NCBI GenBank assembly: GCA_003024985.2
Contig: PXIH01S0001473.1
Strand: one strand, 5' to 3'
From: Euperipatoides rowelli
Lineage: Eukaryota; Onychophora; Udeonychophora; Euonychophora; Peripatopsidae
Length of the DNA: 16,562 bases
The translations under genes were made by a program, and so were the position numbers. The stretch's first letter is position 1. Each line of letters starts with the position of its first letter. Positions 1-9,318 of the stretch are shown in pieces. The notes beneath the pieces were generated by a model that did not search any database, was not told the origin of the DNA, and saw only the letters and a program-made list of their open reading frames with translations.

Positions 1-16
1 TTAAGATGATGTCATA

Positions 17-156
17 GATGATGTCATCAGTATTTCATACCATTGTATGTATATACAGTAACTTGCATTTTCAAGAAACACCTGGTGTTTGCTTTAATTT
101 CTGTTTCAGATGATGTCATCAGTATTTTCTACCATTGTATATCACTTGCATTTTCA
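17..156 (+). repeat. Short direct duplication
   Basis: Copies at 17-73 and 109-156 share GATGATGTCATCAGTATTT, then TACCATTGTAT, then ACTTGCATTTTCA. Copy 1 carries about nine extra bases (a TATACAGTA run). Each copy contains the palindrome TGATGTCATCA, and a third GATGATGTCAT lies at 5-15. Confidence 0.7.
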
Positions 157-304
157 CATCTTTTTAAATGAAAGAAGAAAATTTGTTGGGGGAAAAATAG
201 AACTAAATTGACAAAAGTTGAAAACAACATTGTTTTTACACTTTAATAAAATAAATAATTGTAAAAGGAAATAGAGATAGCCTATCTATTTCATTCAATT
301 ACAG

Positions 305-441
305 TGCACATATTTACAAACAGAACAAAGAGGAAACTATTTGTCTTCAAAGAATTAAAAATTAATTATAGTGAAATAACAGACCTTGATATTGAGGAAG
401 TCCGTCATCTTGTTCCAAATAATCACAACAAATATTTTTAA
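305..441 (+). other. Possible terminal-exon-like open stretch, 44 codons
   Basis: A plausible acceptor (TTTCATTCAATTACAG, AG at 303-304) is followed by two bases and then 44 open codons to a TAA at 439-441. The peptide contains FKELKINYSEITDLDIEEVR. No family is recognised and there is no partner exon in the window. It lies opposite to HACE1, so it may be a relic or chance. Confidence 0.15.
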
Positions 442-1125
442 TGATTATTGTGTAGGCCTAAATAGGTAAATTTATATATTTTTTTCGAAAATATGTGACA
501 ACTTTTTGTGAAAAAATATTATCAGGAAATAATGAAAGCTTTTTAAAAATTCAGACCTGAATGAAATGTTAAAAACTCGTGATAAATTACTCAAAAATTG
601 TGTTGGAAAGACACAGCATGAGAAAAATTGGGCATTTATATGATTTATTTATTTTTAGATTTATTCAGGCAAACATTGGGCTCCTTAGGAGTCGTGACAT
701 TTGTGGTCATTTTTAACAATAGCTAAAAGTGGAAGCCTGTTGAGTTTTGGTAGCTAAATGTTAATCTTTTTTTAACATTTGTGTTTATATATGGTGGTTA
801 GGGGGGAAAAAATGCCTATTTCTGGTAGTTCTCTATACAAGACAGCTTTCTAATGAACAAAATATGTTAAAAGTGCTTAGATAATCTATCAGAATCTCTT
901 AGCCACTCAGCCATGTGGTGAGAGACACTTGTTGGGAGTAACCTTTTATTTGAATAATTGTTTTCACCCCTTTAACAATACTAATGATAGGCCACTTCGC
1001 AACTAAATGAGTTCATATTTTAAAAGAAAAAAAAAGAGCAGTTTACTAATAAATATAAAAACAAAAGAAATGTCAGAGCTAGTCATTTGAATATAGTCTT
1101 TAAATAGTCCACTTTATCTTTGTAT

Positions 1126-1154
1126 AAGATGAATTTATCTTTTAAATTCATCTT
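1126..1154. repeat. Perfect 12-bp hairpin
   Basis: AAGATGAATTTA, a five-base loop, then its exact reverse complement. It lies in AT-rich intron with no neighbouring element ends. Confidence 0.5.
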
Positions 1155-1224
1155 TTCCCATGCTTATAATAGGACAACTAAGGATTTTTTTTAAAAAATA
1201 TTTAAATTTTTCGGGGTGAAAAGA

Positions 1225-1402
1225 GATGATAGAGGGGTGGCATAAAAATTAATTAGGGCCTAATAGAAGCTTGGAATTATGAACTTTTCAAGTGCATAGT
1301 GCCCGCTGATTGGTTAACGGTTGATTAACAGTATGACGGACGTAAATTATGTTAAAATGATCAAAATCAGTCAAAAAATTATTATTTCACCCCTTCATCA
1401 TC
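1225..1402. mobile_element. Candidate short MITE
   Basis: Two arms of 20 bases (1225-1244 and 1383-1402) are inverted copies matching at about 16 of 20 positions, around a GATGATNNAGGGGTG core. The 178-bp unit is non-coding. No clear target duplication was identified, so this is only a candidate. A telomere-like TTAGGGTTCAGGGTTAGG segment follows outside it at 1442-1459. Confidence 0.35.
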
Positions 1403-2317
1403 ATAAGGTTGGGGCATAGTGTGTTTAATACTTAGTAGAAGTTAGGGTTCAGGGTTAGGAGTGTAAATAATAAAATAAAGCTGCTATCAATCTTGATCAT
1501 GCGACTAAATGTCCATAATTATGTGCTTCCGCTAGGCGCGAGTTAAAAATTATCTAAAATTTTTAGTCAGAAAAATATGGCAAATAAAATAGATCTCTAT
1601 CAATATATTTTCCATATTGAATCGACACAAACTTTCAGCAGTGCCTTCAGTGGAATTTTTTTGAAGTTCCCATTCATGTAAAATGTTTACTGAATTTTAT
1701 TTATAAACAAATTTTAAGGTAGATAGGCAGATATATAGAATGAAATTGTGTCTGAATGGGAGGGTGATGTGGTGTTGGTAGGAGATAAGGGATATTTTCA
1801 TTTACATCAATACTATTTGTTGAATTGGTTTTATCTAGTTTAAATAAGATTAAATAAGTTTAAAATTAATTAACATATATATAGGATTTCACTTCTATTC
1901 CTAATATTTTTCACTCCTTCCCATCCGACGAAAATGTTAGTTTTGTTCCCATTTATTTCATTATTTTGATAATTGTAACCTATTTCAAAAGTTGTAATAT
2001 TGGTCTGCCTACCTAGCCGTGCGACGAACACACGTTATTCTAATATTTTAATTGTAAAGCACGAGTTCAAGTAGCCTACTATCCTCCGCACTATCATATT
2101 TTTATACATTTATTATAGTTTTTGATTCTTTAAAATGTAACTAACAACAACAAAAGATTAATGAAAATATCTTGCGCTGACCAATAAAGTCACCATTCTA
2201 TAAAATGCCACATACCATATTGACTGAAATATTGATCTTCTGAGATTAAGGGGTAAAGATAACTGATAACTACCTAAGTACCTATGGGGCTGCCACATTC
2301 TAAACCCCTTTTTAACC

Positions 2318-2587
2318 CTTTCACTAAGAAATAAAGTCCTGGGAAAATCATAGTATCCCGTGATTGAAAATCATAGACTCTCTTCATAACAGCCTTGTAT
2401 TCATTGAAAAGTGGAAATTGTCAAAGTTTTGTTTGAGAAATATTCGAGAAAAATGACTAATCCCAAACAAGTGAATTGCCGTGGCTACTGTCATGGTCAT
2501 TCTATTATTGTATTGATATACTGTGGTTCTTCCTGTTTTATCTTTGTGATGAAATAATTCATGTTACAATATTTTGATGGAAAAAGG
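2318..2587 (+). repeat. Diverged dispersed repeat, copy 1
   Basis: Collinear with 13527-13793. Shared blocks in order are CTTT(C/T)ACTA(A/G)GAAA, TCNTGGGGAAAATCA-like, CATAACAGCCT, AATGAAAGTTGTCA-like, GCC(G/A)TGGCT(A/T)CTGT, TGTGGTTCTT and TTTTATCT. The blocks keep similar spacing over about 270 bases. The family is not identified, and it has no coding frame or clear termini. Confidence 0.6.
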
Positions 2588-3541
2588 TTGTTCATAATAT
2601 ACTGACATTTTACATTATAATATCTCAAATTGATGGCCGTCCGAGCTTATGAAATCCTGCTATGTAAGTTAATCTGGTTAATCCAAGTCAGCTTAAATGT
2701 TTAGTTACTATTGCGATATGGTTTGACATTAACATGTGATGGCTGCACCGATATTTAGACATACTGTATATTGACATTTTGGGGTATGAGGCTAGAAGAA
2801 CACAAAATATATAAATGATCAGTGATTCATTCAAAGTATGGGGCTATACATGAAGATTAACATTCCTGGAACCGAGAGGATAATGAAGCAAAACATTAAT
2901 AATGTCCATAATGTTTATACACATTTCATAATAAAAGTTTATAAAGTTCACAAGTAGCAAAATTCTGTGGTTGGAGTTGTTGTTTTATCAGAGTAAAAAT
3001 GTCTAGGGACAGACTAATGTTGATGGCAACTAGAAGAGCATAAAGTGGATAATTCTTAATTACTGTATATTAAATCACAAGTACTCCTCCAGCAATTATT
3101 TATAGAAAGAAGTTGAAATACATTAAAAAAATGGGCCCAATTGTGATTTTGAGTTTCAATTATAGGATTTAACAATTAAATGTGTCTAGCAACGATTTAA
3201 ACTTGTGAATTACAATGAAATAAATTTAAATTTCTATTAGGCTAGACTGAATTTAAATTAACTTGCATTTAAAATTTGTCCCAGATACTGTATATTTTTT
3301 ATTTCAGCTGTAATAAAAGAATAAAGTTTTATTTTTTGTTTGAGAATTTTTTAATGTCCTGAAAGCCCCATGCTACTATTGTAATATGTTTGTATAAACA
3401 TATTATTTGCTGATAGTTTGTCATTATTGTCATAATAGAGTAATCAGTCTTTTTTTTATCTTGTTTCTAAAGCGGCTCCTATGTTGTTTTTCAAATATTA
3501 GTCCGCAGATAGCTACTTCAAACTTCATTAATCACCCGTTT

Positions 3542-3604
3542 CCCCCCCCCCCCCTGTTTTTCTTCTAATAGAAAAATATATATAATGTAGGAAAAAAAAA
3601 AAAA
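3542..3604 (+). repeat. Homopolymer pair C13 and A13
   Basis: Thirteen consecutive C (3542-3554) and thirteen consecutive A (3592-3604) lie about 40 bases apart, separated by pyrimidine-rich then AT-rich sequence with a short TATATATA run. Sequence length here may be unreliable. Confidence 0.8.
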
Positions 3605-4261
3605 TACCCTGATGATTCACCAAAACAGAAGTGGGAGAAGGAAAATCCCTGATTAGATTATAGTGATCACGGTCAAGGGATAGATGACAAAACCTTACCT
3701 GATGACCAGAGAAAGAAGAGATAGATTGAGGCAAAGAATGTCACCAGTTATAATCGAATTAAGTCAAAACTGAGAGATTGCAAATCTGAGAAGCGTCCTT
3801 CTCTAGTGCTAATAATGTCAAAAGAAATTCTGCTTAGAATTAATGTTTTTAGTGGGTTCCAAGTTTTTCTCTCAAGGGATAAGCAGTAAGCTGAAGCAAT
3901 TCAGAAGTAGCTACAGTAGGCCTATATACAATAAGAATCCACTGGAGAAAAGGTTTACAAATCCCAGTGTCTTTTTTAGTTCAAGAAATAAAATTGTAGA
4001 TTATGTTTAATGTTTGGATATTCTATTCTATCTAGTTTAGTTCTGTATATTGGGAAAAAAAAATCCTCAAAATTTGATTTAACCTAAATTGATTGCAATC
4101 ATTCATATCAGAAAAAAAAAAAAGCTTTTTAGGCCTAATTATTTTAGTATAAGTTATAACTAATTACTAAGTTTAATGTTTATGTGTCAGTGTGTGTGTA
4201 CATAAAGTAAAAAATAATAGTAGATTGGTCCTGCATATCTCACGCTATGCTTTGACACGAA

Positions 4262-4298
4262 GCCATCTTGAAGCGACCCACGCATGGCATTGTGGGAA
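4262..4298 (-). promoter_or_regulatory. Possible STAF/ZNF143-like plus YY1-like motif pair
   Basis: On the minus strand 4298-4281 reads TTCCCACAATGCCATGCG, which fits the published STAF/ZNF143 consensus as I remember it at 17 of 18 positions. About ten bases further, 4270-4262 reads CAAGATGGC, a YY1-like core. The pair sits in a locally GC-richer patch inside a HACE1 intron, on the same strand as HACE1. In vertebrates these motifs are typical of TATA-less promoters. Here they could equally be part of an unrecognised repeat. Confidence 0.25.
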
Positions 4299-5793
4299 TG
4301 TTAAGACATGTAATCTTGTTGGACTGCTATTTCCCAATACAATAGCTATTATCTCCTTTTTTTTTTTTTCTTTTTAAAAAGATCATATTTAAAGTACGCA
4401 TCTTCTGTCACTGTAGCGAATCTAGAAAAAGATACATTTGTTCCCTCCTGTTACCATAGTAGATAGGGTTGCCACCTTTCATGAATAAGGGACACAAAAT
4501 AATTTTGATAAGCTTTTTTTTTTTTGGGGGGGAAATTTTTACTTTGATAAGCCTTTTTTTAAGCCTATTTGAATATTTGAAAGAATCAAAGTGAGTTAAC
4601 ATTATGCTAAGAANCCCTTTCAACTCATTACATGTTACAATCTAATCTCAAATAACCATATGAAATAAATACCATCATATTGTAACGTGTTTTCCCTTAT
4701 CTTTAGTTATCATGTCTTAGAGTCGCCTATACTTATATAAGAAACTTATTTGTGTATGTATATTAATTTATGGGTAGTAGTCTATACTAAGATGTGGTAG
4801 TTAAAATGGTGATTTTGCCTGTCTAGTTTTATAGTGTTGTGTATTTACATAATGGATAAACTAATATTAGAAATAATGTTAGTGTACTGTTTGTAAGTTG
4901 CAATAAATAAAACATGACTTTCCTCTGCAATAAAATGATTGTCAGACTTTGTAAACATCGTTTATGAAAGTAGGCTATTTTTACCTATGATGACTTTATA
5001 TGAAGTTGTAGACATAATTAGTTTATGATAATCCAATAGATAGTCTTCGAATTGACTAGGGTTCAAAATAAAGGGGGACTGAACTCTAGGAGGCTATCTA
5101 TTACGACCCGGTGTGGCCCACGTTCAGATATTGGTATCTGACAGATCCCTCACAGATGTAAAAAAAAAGAAGCCTGTTGTTAAAAATTTGATACAAAAAT
5201 ATTTAAAACTATGTTCTGTTCCTTTTCCATTACAAATTAAGCTGTGTCTACTGTAATGGTTACCCTAACAACAATACAGGAACAAGATTTCAGCTTTAGG
5301 AAATTAAACATTTATTAGAGTGCAACAAGTATCACAATATACTGTATGGCAATAAGTGTATTGTTCAATAAATATAAAAAAAAATGAAATGACCCATACG
5401 ACCACTGGTACTGATGAAATGATTGACTATATTTGGGGATAGTGAATAAAGAAAATAAATAGCAAATATAATCTGTTACTGTGAAAATGGCTAAGCACAT
5501 AGAAGAAACTAAAAATTGGCAGCCTTTGTTTTTTTGGTCTAAAACAACGCCAATACAAAAATGACCAAAACTGACACTATAGTTACAAACAAAACATGAT
5601 CAAGCCATGTGGACGCTTATATGATGAAAAGTTAAGAACATAAAATACACAAGAAGGAACAATCTACACCAAAATTCATTATACTAATTTTCTTCTCTTA
5701 AAACATTTAGTTTCATTTTTATATTTTTAAACTGCTTTATCAATATTAACAATATTCTAAAGTTAAATAAAATACAGTATCAAAATCGTTTAC

Positions 5794-5862
5794 CTAGCTA
5801 CTAGAAACTTAAGAACAGCATCATGTCGACAAACAAATTCAATGAAGCGTGGTGAAGTCAAC
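5794..5862 (-). CDS. HACE1: HACE1 exon C (short pre-HECT exon)
   Basis: A 69-base exon: one base completes the Lys codon begun in exon B, 22 full codons follow, and two bases (AG) begin the next codon. The acceptor is TTATTATTTCAG and the donor is GCTAG|GTAAAC. The peptide LTSPRFIEFVCRHD and the following AVLKFLVA match the human HACE1 run MTSPRFIEFVCKHD and EVLKCFVN almost residue for residue. Joined to exon B the frame reads through with no gap or insertion relative to the human protein (CSC, four residues, TSPRF), so no exon is missing between B and C. The next residues in the family (Arg-Asn-Pro, leading into the HECT domain) were looked for on the minus strand down to position 1 and not found. 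The exon sits inside a pair of hAT-type transposon ends with matching target duplications, described separately. Confidence 0.93.
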
Positions 5863-6430
5863 CTGAAATAATAAAAAACAAAAAATATTAATCTGAACAA
5901 AATAAAATGAGACAAAAAAAAATAAGTACTGTAAAAAAATGAAACATCTAAAAAATAACAAATACTATAAATGAACTAATTAATTGACATAACAAAATAA
6001 TTAAATTCTTTTATTTATAAGCCCCCATACACATGCAAAATAAACAATGTGAATAAATTTGCATTGATTAGCTCATGCAAAAAAAGACCATCGTTTTGTG
6101 CACTGTTCGCAATCTCATTTACTATTAAAAAGCAAAAAGCGGCCACAAGAAAGTAAACAATGTACAAGCTTAATCAACTCTTTCCATGTCAAGTTTATAC
6201 GATATATGATATAAATAAAAATAAATAATAACAAATAAGTTTGTTGTAATATACTGTATATAGCGTTCAATTTTTACATTAGTCCATATCCATTAGTCCG
6301 TGACTAGTAAATTTATTTACGGACTTGTGACTTCTCTTGTAGCCCTACTGACTAAATAACTTATTGCAATGGATAGACTTTTTTTTTTTAATTTATTAGG
6401 ATTAAAACAGTATATTTTAGAGAAATAAAT

Positions 6431-6459
6431 ATTTATAGTTGTAATGAACAACTATAAAT
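6431..6459. repeat. Perfect 12-bp hairpin
   Basis: ATTTATAGTTGT, a five-base loop, then its exact reverse complement. No association with a gene or element end is visible. Confidence 0.5.
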
Positions 6460-6611
6460 GAAATAAAAATATATTGGAATACAATAGACTAACCCATTTA
6501 TATATTATATCCCTGTTGAAATAAAACATTTTCCTCCAAGATATTAGAAATATAGAAGCATTTATGGATACACTAACCAGTAAAACAATCAAATTAATTA
6601 ATCGGGTTGGC

Positions 6612-6710
6612 CAGCGTTTTTTTTTACCTGTGGTTGGTGGACCCCAAGGAGTCCACGGGGCATAAGCAAGGGGTCCGTGAATGAATGGGGGGGATCCCTT
6701 TCTTTACATA
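6612..6710 (+). mobile_element. hAT-like left end, truncated element
   Basis: The sequence reads CAGCG, a T tract, then ACCTGTGG and GGTGGACCCCAAGGAGTCC. This resembles hAT termini of the type in which a CAGNG start is followed by ACCTGTGGTCCGTGGACCCC. A possible partner is the inverted CTTGGGGTCCCC at 7334-7345, which is cut off at the N at 7348 before the terminal bases would appear. No target duplication can be tested. Confidence 0.35.
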
Positions 6711-7689
6711 TTGCTATTCATTAACAATTTTTTTTGTTAATTTTTCAATTTTTTATTGCAAATATTAAATTAAACTAATTACTAATATATATTACATAAG
6801 GAACTTACAAAACCTTGTAGATTTTTTTTAAGATTTTAAACACGAACTACGGAAGAGCAGATCACCTTTAAAAAAAGTCACAAGTGGTTGCAGTAAAGAA
6901 AATGCAGTATTAGTATCTTACCAAGTGTCATTGTTAATTGGAAAATGTTGTAAATCTCACTCGATTGGAGAGGAATTAATAATGCCGGTAGTCAAAGTAA
7001 TGGTATCAGCCGTTAGGCGATAAAGCAATGGAAGAGATAAAAATATCAGCTTTCACATTAAATTTTTTTTCTTTTATAGCCTATATTTTTGTTTTTATAT
7101 AATTGTTTGATAGTTTGGTCTTTTTTTTCTGTTCTTAATTCATATTTAGATTTTTGTAAACTACACTTTGAAAGCAAATTATCAGGAATGCATTAGAAAA
7201 TACTAATAATCGTTACTTATATTTTGTAAAATTTTAATTTTGTTAAAATAGTTTTAGTGTAGGGGGCGGGAATTTTGTTAAAATATAATTTTAGTTAGGG
7301 GTGGGGGAGTCCGCAAAAAATTCTCCTTTAATCTTGGGGTCCCCATANAGAAAATACGGGAAAATGAACAGTGCAGGCGGGACGCGTGATTTGTTGTCTG
7401 AAAACGGGATGTCCCGGCTAATACGGGACGGGTGGCAACCCTAATAGTAGAATCGTTTCCAAACTGTTTTCTGTTGCAATACCCTGACAATAGGAGAAAA
7501 AAAAATGTGTGGCACCCAGTAAAGTATTCTTTTTTTATTCTTAAAGCTCTCAATATGGCTACTCATTTGATTTCAAGGTAACCCTATGCCCTGAAAATAG
7601 TCATTTCAGTGCTTGTATTGTAGGTACGTTTATTTTTTAAAAATATATTCAAACCTTGATTGTAGAAAATCTTATATGTATGCTTTGGG

Positions 7690-7760
7690 AACTTGACATC
7701 CGTACGACTGATGAGTGACACAGCAGTGTGTCATGATACACAGTTTGTAAACCACTGCTG
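7690..7760 (-). mobile_element. Solo hAT-like terminal end
   Basis: Read on the minus strand, this begins CAGTGGTTTACAAACTGTG (ending at 7757), close to the widespread hAT terminus CAGTGGTTCTCAAAC. It continues into a small GACACA/TGTGTC palindrome. No matching inverted end with an 8-bp duplication was found within the window. Confidence 0.45.
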
Positions 7761-8080
7761 TAGTGGATCAAAAAAAATGTACTCATGTCCAAATATTAAT
7801 AACATAATTTATTTACCCATGTCTAAACATTAATAACAAATATAAGCAACTACATTTTCATTCTCCTCCTTCAAGCTCTCATTTCAGAACGCAAAGGTTT
7901 TTTTATAGTATCTTTTTTTTTCCCATTTTAGTACAAGTTAATGCAGGTCTAAAATATATCAATAGACTATAAATTATAAAAAAAAAAGCTTTTCAAATCT
8001 GCTATTTTCATCTTTTAAATGAATTATTATAGCACATAAAACATATGATAAATTTCACTGTTGTAGACATTAGACGGCCA

Positions 8081-8707
8081 TTAACCTTCGAGCGGGCGCG
8101 TACAAAATTTTATCATGAGCGGTCGCGTGTTGTAATTTTTACGATTCATAGAATCCTATGTATAAAAGTTTCTAAATATGTGTAATAATGAAATTATTAC
8201 ACATATTTATGTTCTATTTTTCATCAGGAATTTTAATATAGGCCTATAAAGAAAAAAAAATTCCAACAAACATATTTTTCTTTATTAATTTCTTTCTGTC
8301 GGCTATTAAAAAAAAAACAGTTTATCTTACATTTTCCATTACTGTGTCTATCGTTGGAGATAAAAATTTTTGGTTTTGATTTTTAAAATTATTAAATTCT
8401 GATTTTAAAAATGTATAAGTTTATTCCTAAATGTTTTATAATATTTGTATTACGCTATCTGAAAATCAAAAGTTTTACATCAGCGGGAGCGTGTCGTAAA
8501 ATTTATGTCTGGACGTCTTTTCACATACAATTCTAAAAAATAACTATAAAATGGGCTATGTGCATGTTAAAAGCCTACCAATATTGTAGAGGGGAGTTAG
8601 TTTTTGGAATGGAAGGCAGAGAAAACTCACAAGACCATACACATACACATTTTATAAAAAATTGAATTTGTCGTAAAATTTACGACACACGCTCACTCAA
8701 AGGTTAA
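8081..8707. mobile_element. piggyBac-type MITE, complete
   Basis: The element is flanked by TTAA on both sides (8081-8084 and 8704-8707), the piggyBac target duplication. Its ends are inverted repeats: the left reads TTAACCTTCGAGCGGGCGCG and the reverse complement of the right reads TTAACCTTTGAGTGAGCGTG. GC-rich subterminal repeats related to GCGGGCGCGTNNNAAAATTT recur near 8091, 8112 and 8482, and inverted at about 8669-8694. The interior holds a perfect 17-bp hairpin at 8173-8209. There is no transposase frame, so it is non-autonomous. At 619 bp between the TTAA sites it is a good template for finding family members elsewhere. Confidence 0.8.
8173..8209. repeat. Perfect 17-bp hairpin with GAA loop
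   Basis: TAAATATGTGTAATAAT, a GAA loop, then the exact reverse complement. It lies within the left half of the piggyBac-type MITE at 8081-8707. Confidence 0.75.
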
Positions 8708-8917
8708 ACTTATCAACATCAATATCTTTGCTATTATATCTATTATTATTCTAATCATCAATGATGATTTAAACCACAAATAAGAAGTAATTCTATTTAT
8801 ATACTAGGCATGCAGTAGTTAGAAAAGTTTTTAGAACTGTGATATAGCAATACTGAATTAAAACCAAATGATTGTTATAGCTAAATTAAAACGATTCAGA
8901 AAAAAAAGTCTCCTTAC

Positions 8918-9318
8918 TTTGGTTGAGTGAGACATGAGCAACATGAGTAGAAAGCCTGGATGACAGCACAAAGTCGTGGTCCAGTTACCTTGACGACCTC
9001 GACATCTCCATATACATGCCTATTAGGGGTAGGAAAAGTGTCTTTGCTTTTATCTGTTGCAAACAGTTCACTTCTATCCTCCCACAATGATCCTTCGATT
9101 TCTTGATGATGTAAAAATGATGTTGAATCACTCAAATTGGTGCTGATGACTTGAAGTGTGCTGCCCTCTAGTAATCGTGAGCCAGAGTCCCCATTAGAGT
9201 TAACATTTTGCGATGTGATGTTCACTTCAAAGAATGAATCTCTTTCGGTGATATGTTTAATCTCAGATCCTAACAACAGCATCCATTCTTCAAGAGAGTT
9301 CCAAAGTACTTCCAACGG
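8918..9318 (-). CDS. HACE1: HACE1 exon B (pre-HECT linker)
   Basis: This is the longest exon in the window, 401 bases, giving 133 codons plus two bases (phase 2 end). The acceptor is CTATTTCTGTTTTTTAG and the donor is CCAAA|GTAAGG (GT at 8917-8916). The first residues, PLEVLWNSLEEWMLLL, align with the human HACE1 segment PLELLWHSLDEWLVLI. The last residues contain AVIQAFYSCCSC, which matches human AVIQAFYMCCSC. Between these anchors lie about 85 Ser/Thr/Asp/Glu-rich residues with little resemblance to the vertebrate linker, as expected for a disordered connector between ankyrin repeats and HECT domain. An open frame appears to start with TTG at 9315 and stop just after the donor, but both limits are artefacts: the codon before the TTG is the first of the exon, and the stop lies in the intron. 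Confidence 0.95.

Larger units (their letters stand above)
1..5793 (-). other. HACE1 intron downstream of exon C (partial)
   Basis: At least 5.79 kb of intron, since no HECT-domain exon was found on the minus strand down to base 1. It holds a short direct duplication (17-156), a candidate MITE (1225-1402), one copy of a dispersed repeat (2318-2587), a C13 tract (3542-3554), a possible STAF/YY1-like motif pair (4262-4298) and the left hAT-type end (4464). Stretches 1405-2300, 2600-3500 and 4650-5790 show nothing beyond AT-rich sequence and TACTGTAT words. Confidence 0.7.
4464..7443. mobile_element. hAT-type terminal inverted repeats with exact 8-bp target duplication
   Basis: The left end starts TAGGGTTGCCACC (4464-4476). 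The right end finishes with its reverse complement (7431-7443). Beyond the 13 identical bases the two ends continue to resemble each other, both carrying ATNAG then GGGACA. The eight bases before the left end (4456-4463) and after the right end (7444-7451) are both ATAGTAGA, the 8-bp target duplication length typical of hAT elements. If real as one unit it is 2,980 bp with no transposase reading frame, and it contains HACE1 exon C. Single Ns at 4614 and 7348 lie inside each end. The true element may therefore be only the roughly 150-bp left part plus the 95-bp right part, with unrelated sequence assembled between them. Confidence 0.65.
5863..8917 (-). other. HACE1 intron between exons B and C
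   Basis: A 3,055-base phase-2 intron. It contains the right hAT-type end at 7349-7443, other hAT-like ends near 6612 and 7757, and a complete piggyBac-type MITE (8081-8707). The stretch 5870-6600 shows only AT-rich sequence and a 12-bp perfect hairpin at 6431-6459. Confidence 0.85.

Noticed and set aside
1442-1459. Telomere-like TTAGGGTTCAGGGTTAGG
   Set aside because: Only two or three imperfect units inside an intron. Similar phrases occur near other short elements here, so it is repeat-derived rather than a telomere remnant.
3528-3734. Minus-strand 68-codon frame, with a CAG|GTAAGG donor-like site near 3700
   Set aside because: The frame runs through poly-A and poly-C tracts, does not resemble the HACE1 residues expected after exon C, and the expected split Arg codon followed by Asn-Pro is absent.
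4192-4377. Plus-strand 61-codon frame
   Set aside because: It covers the GC-richer motif patch and ends in a poly-T tract, with no similarity to known proteins noticed.
4408-4623. Minus-strand 71-codon frame
   Set aside because: It crosses the left hAT-type end and an N and consists largely of translated A/T tracts.
5315-5500. Minus-strand 61-codon frame
   Set aside because: Composition is that of translated AT-rich intron (Ile, Phe, Tyr, Leu), with no motif, and it lies just downstream of exon C in the intron.
7278-7553. Minus-strand 91-codon frame
   Set aside because: It crosses the right hAT-type end, its target duplication and an N, so it is a chance frame over transposon sequence.
6612-7757. 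The hAT-like ends at 6612 and 7757 as one element
   Set aside because: The adjacent octamers do not match and the interval would cross, not nest with, the 4464-7443 ends.
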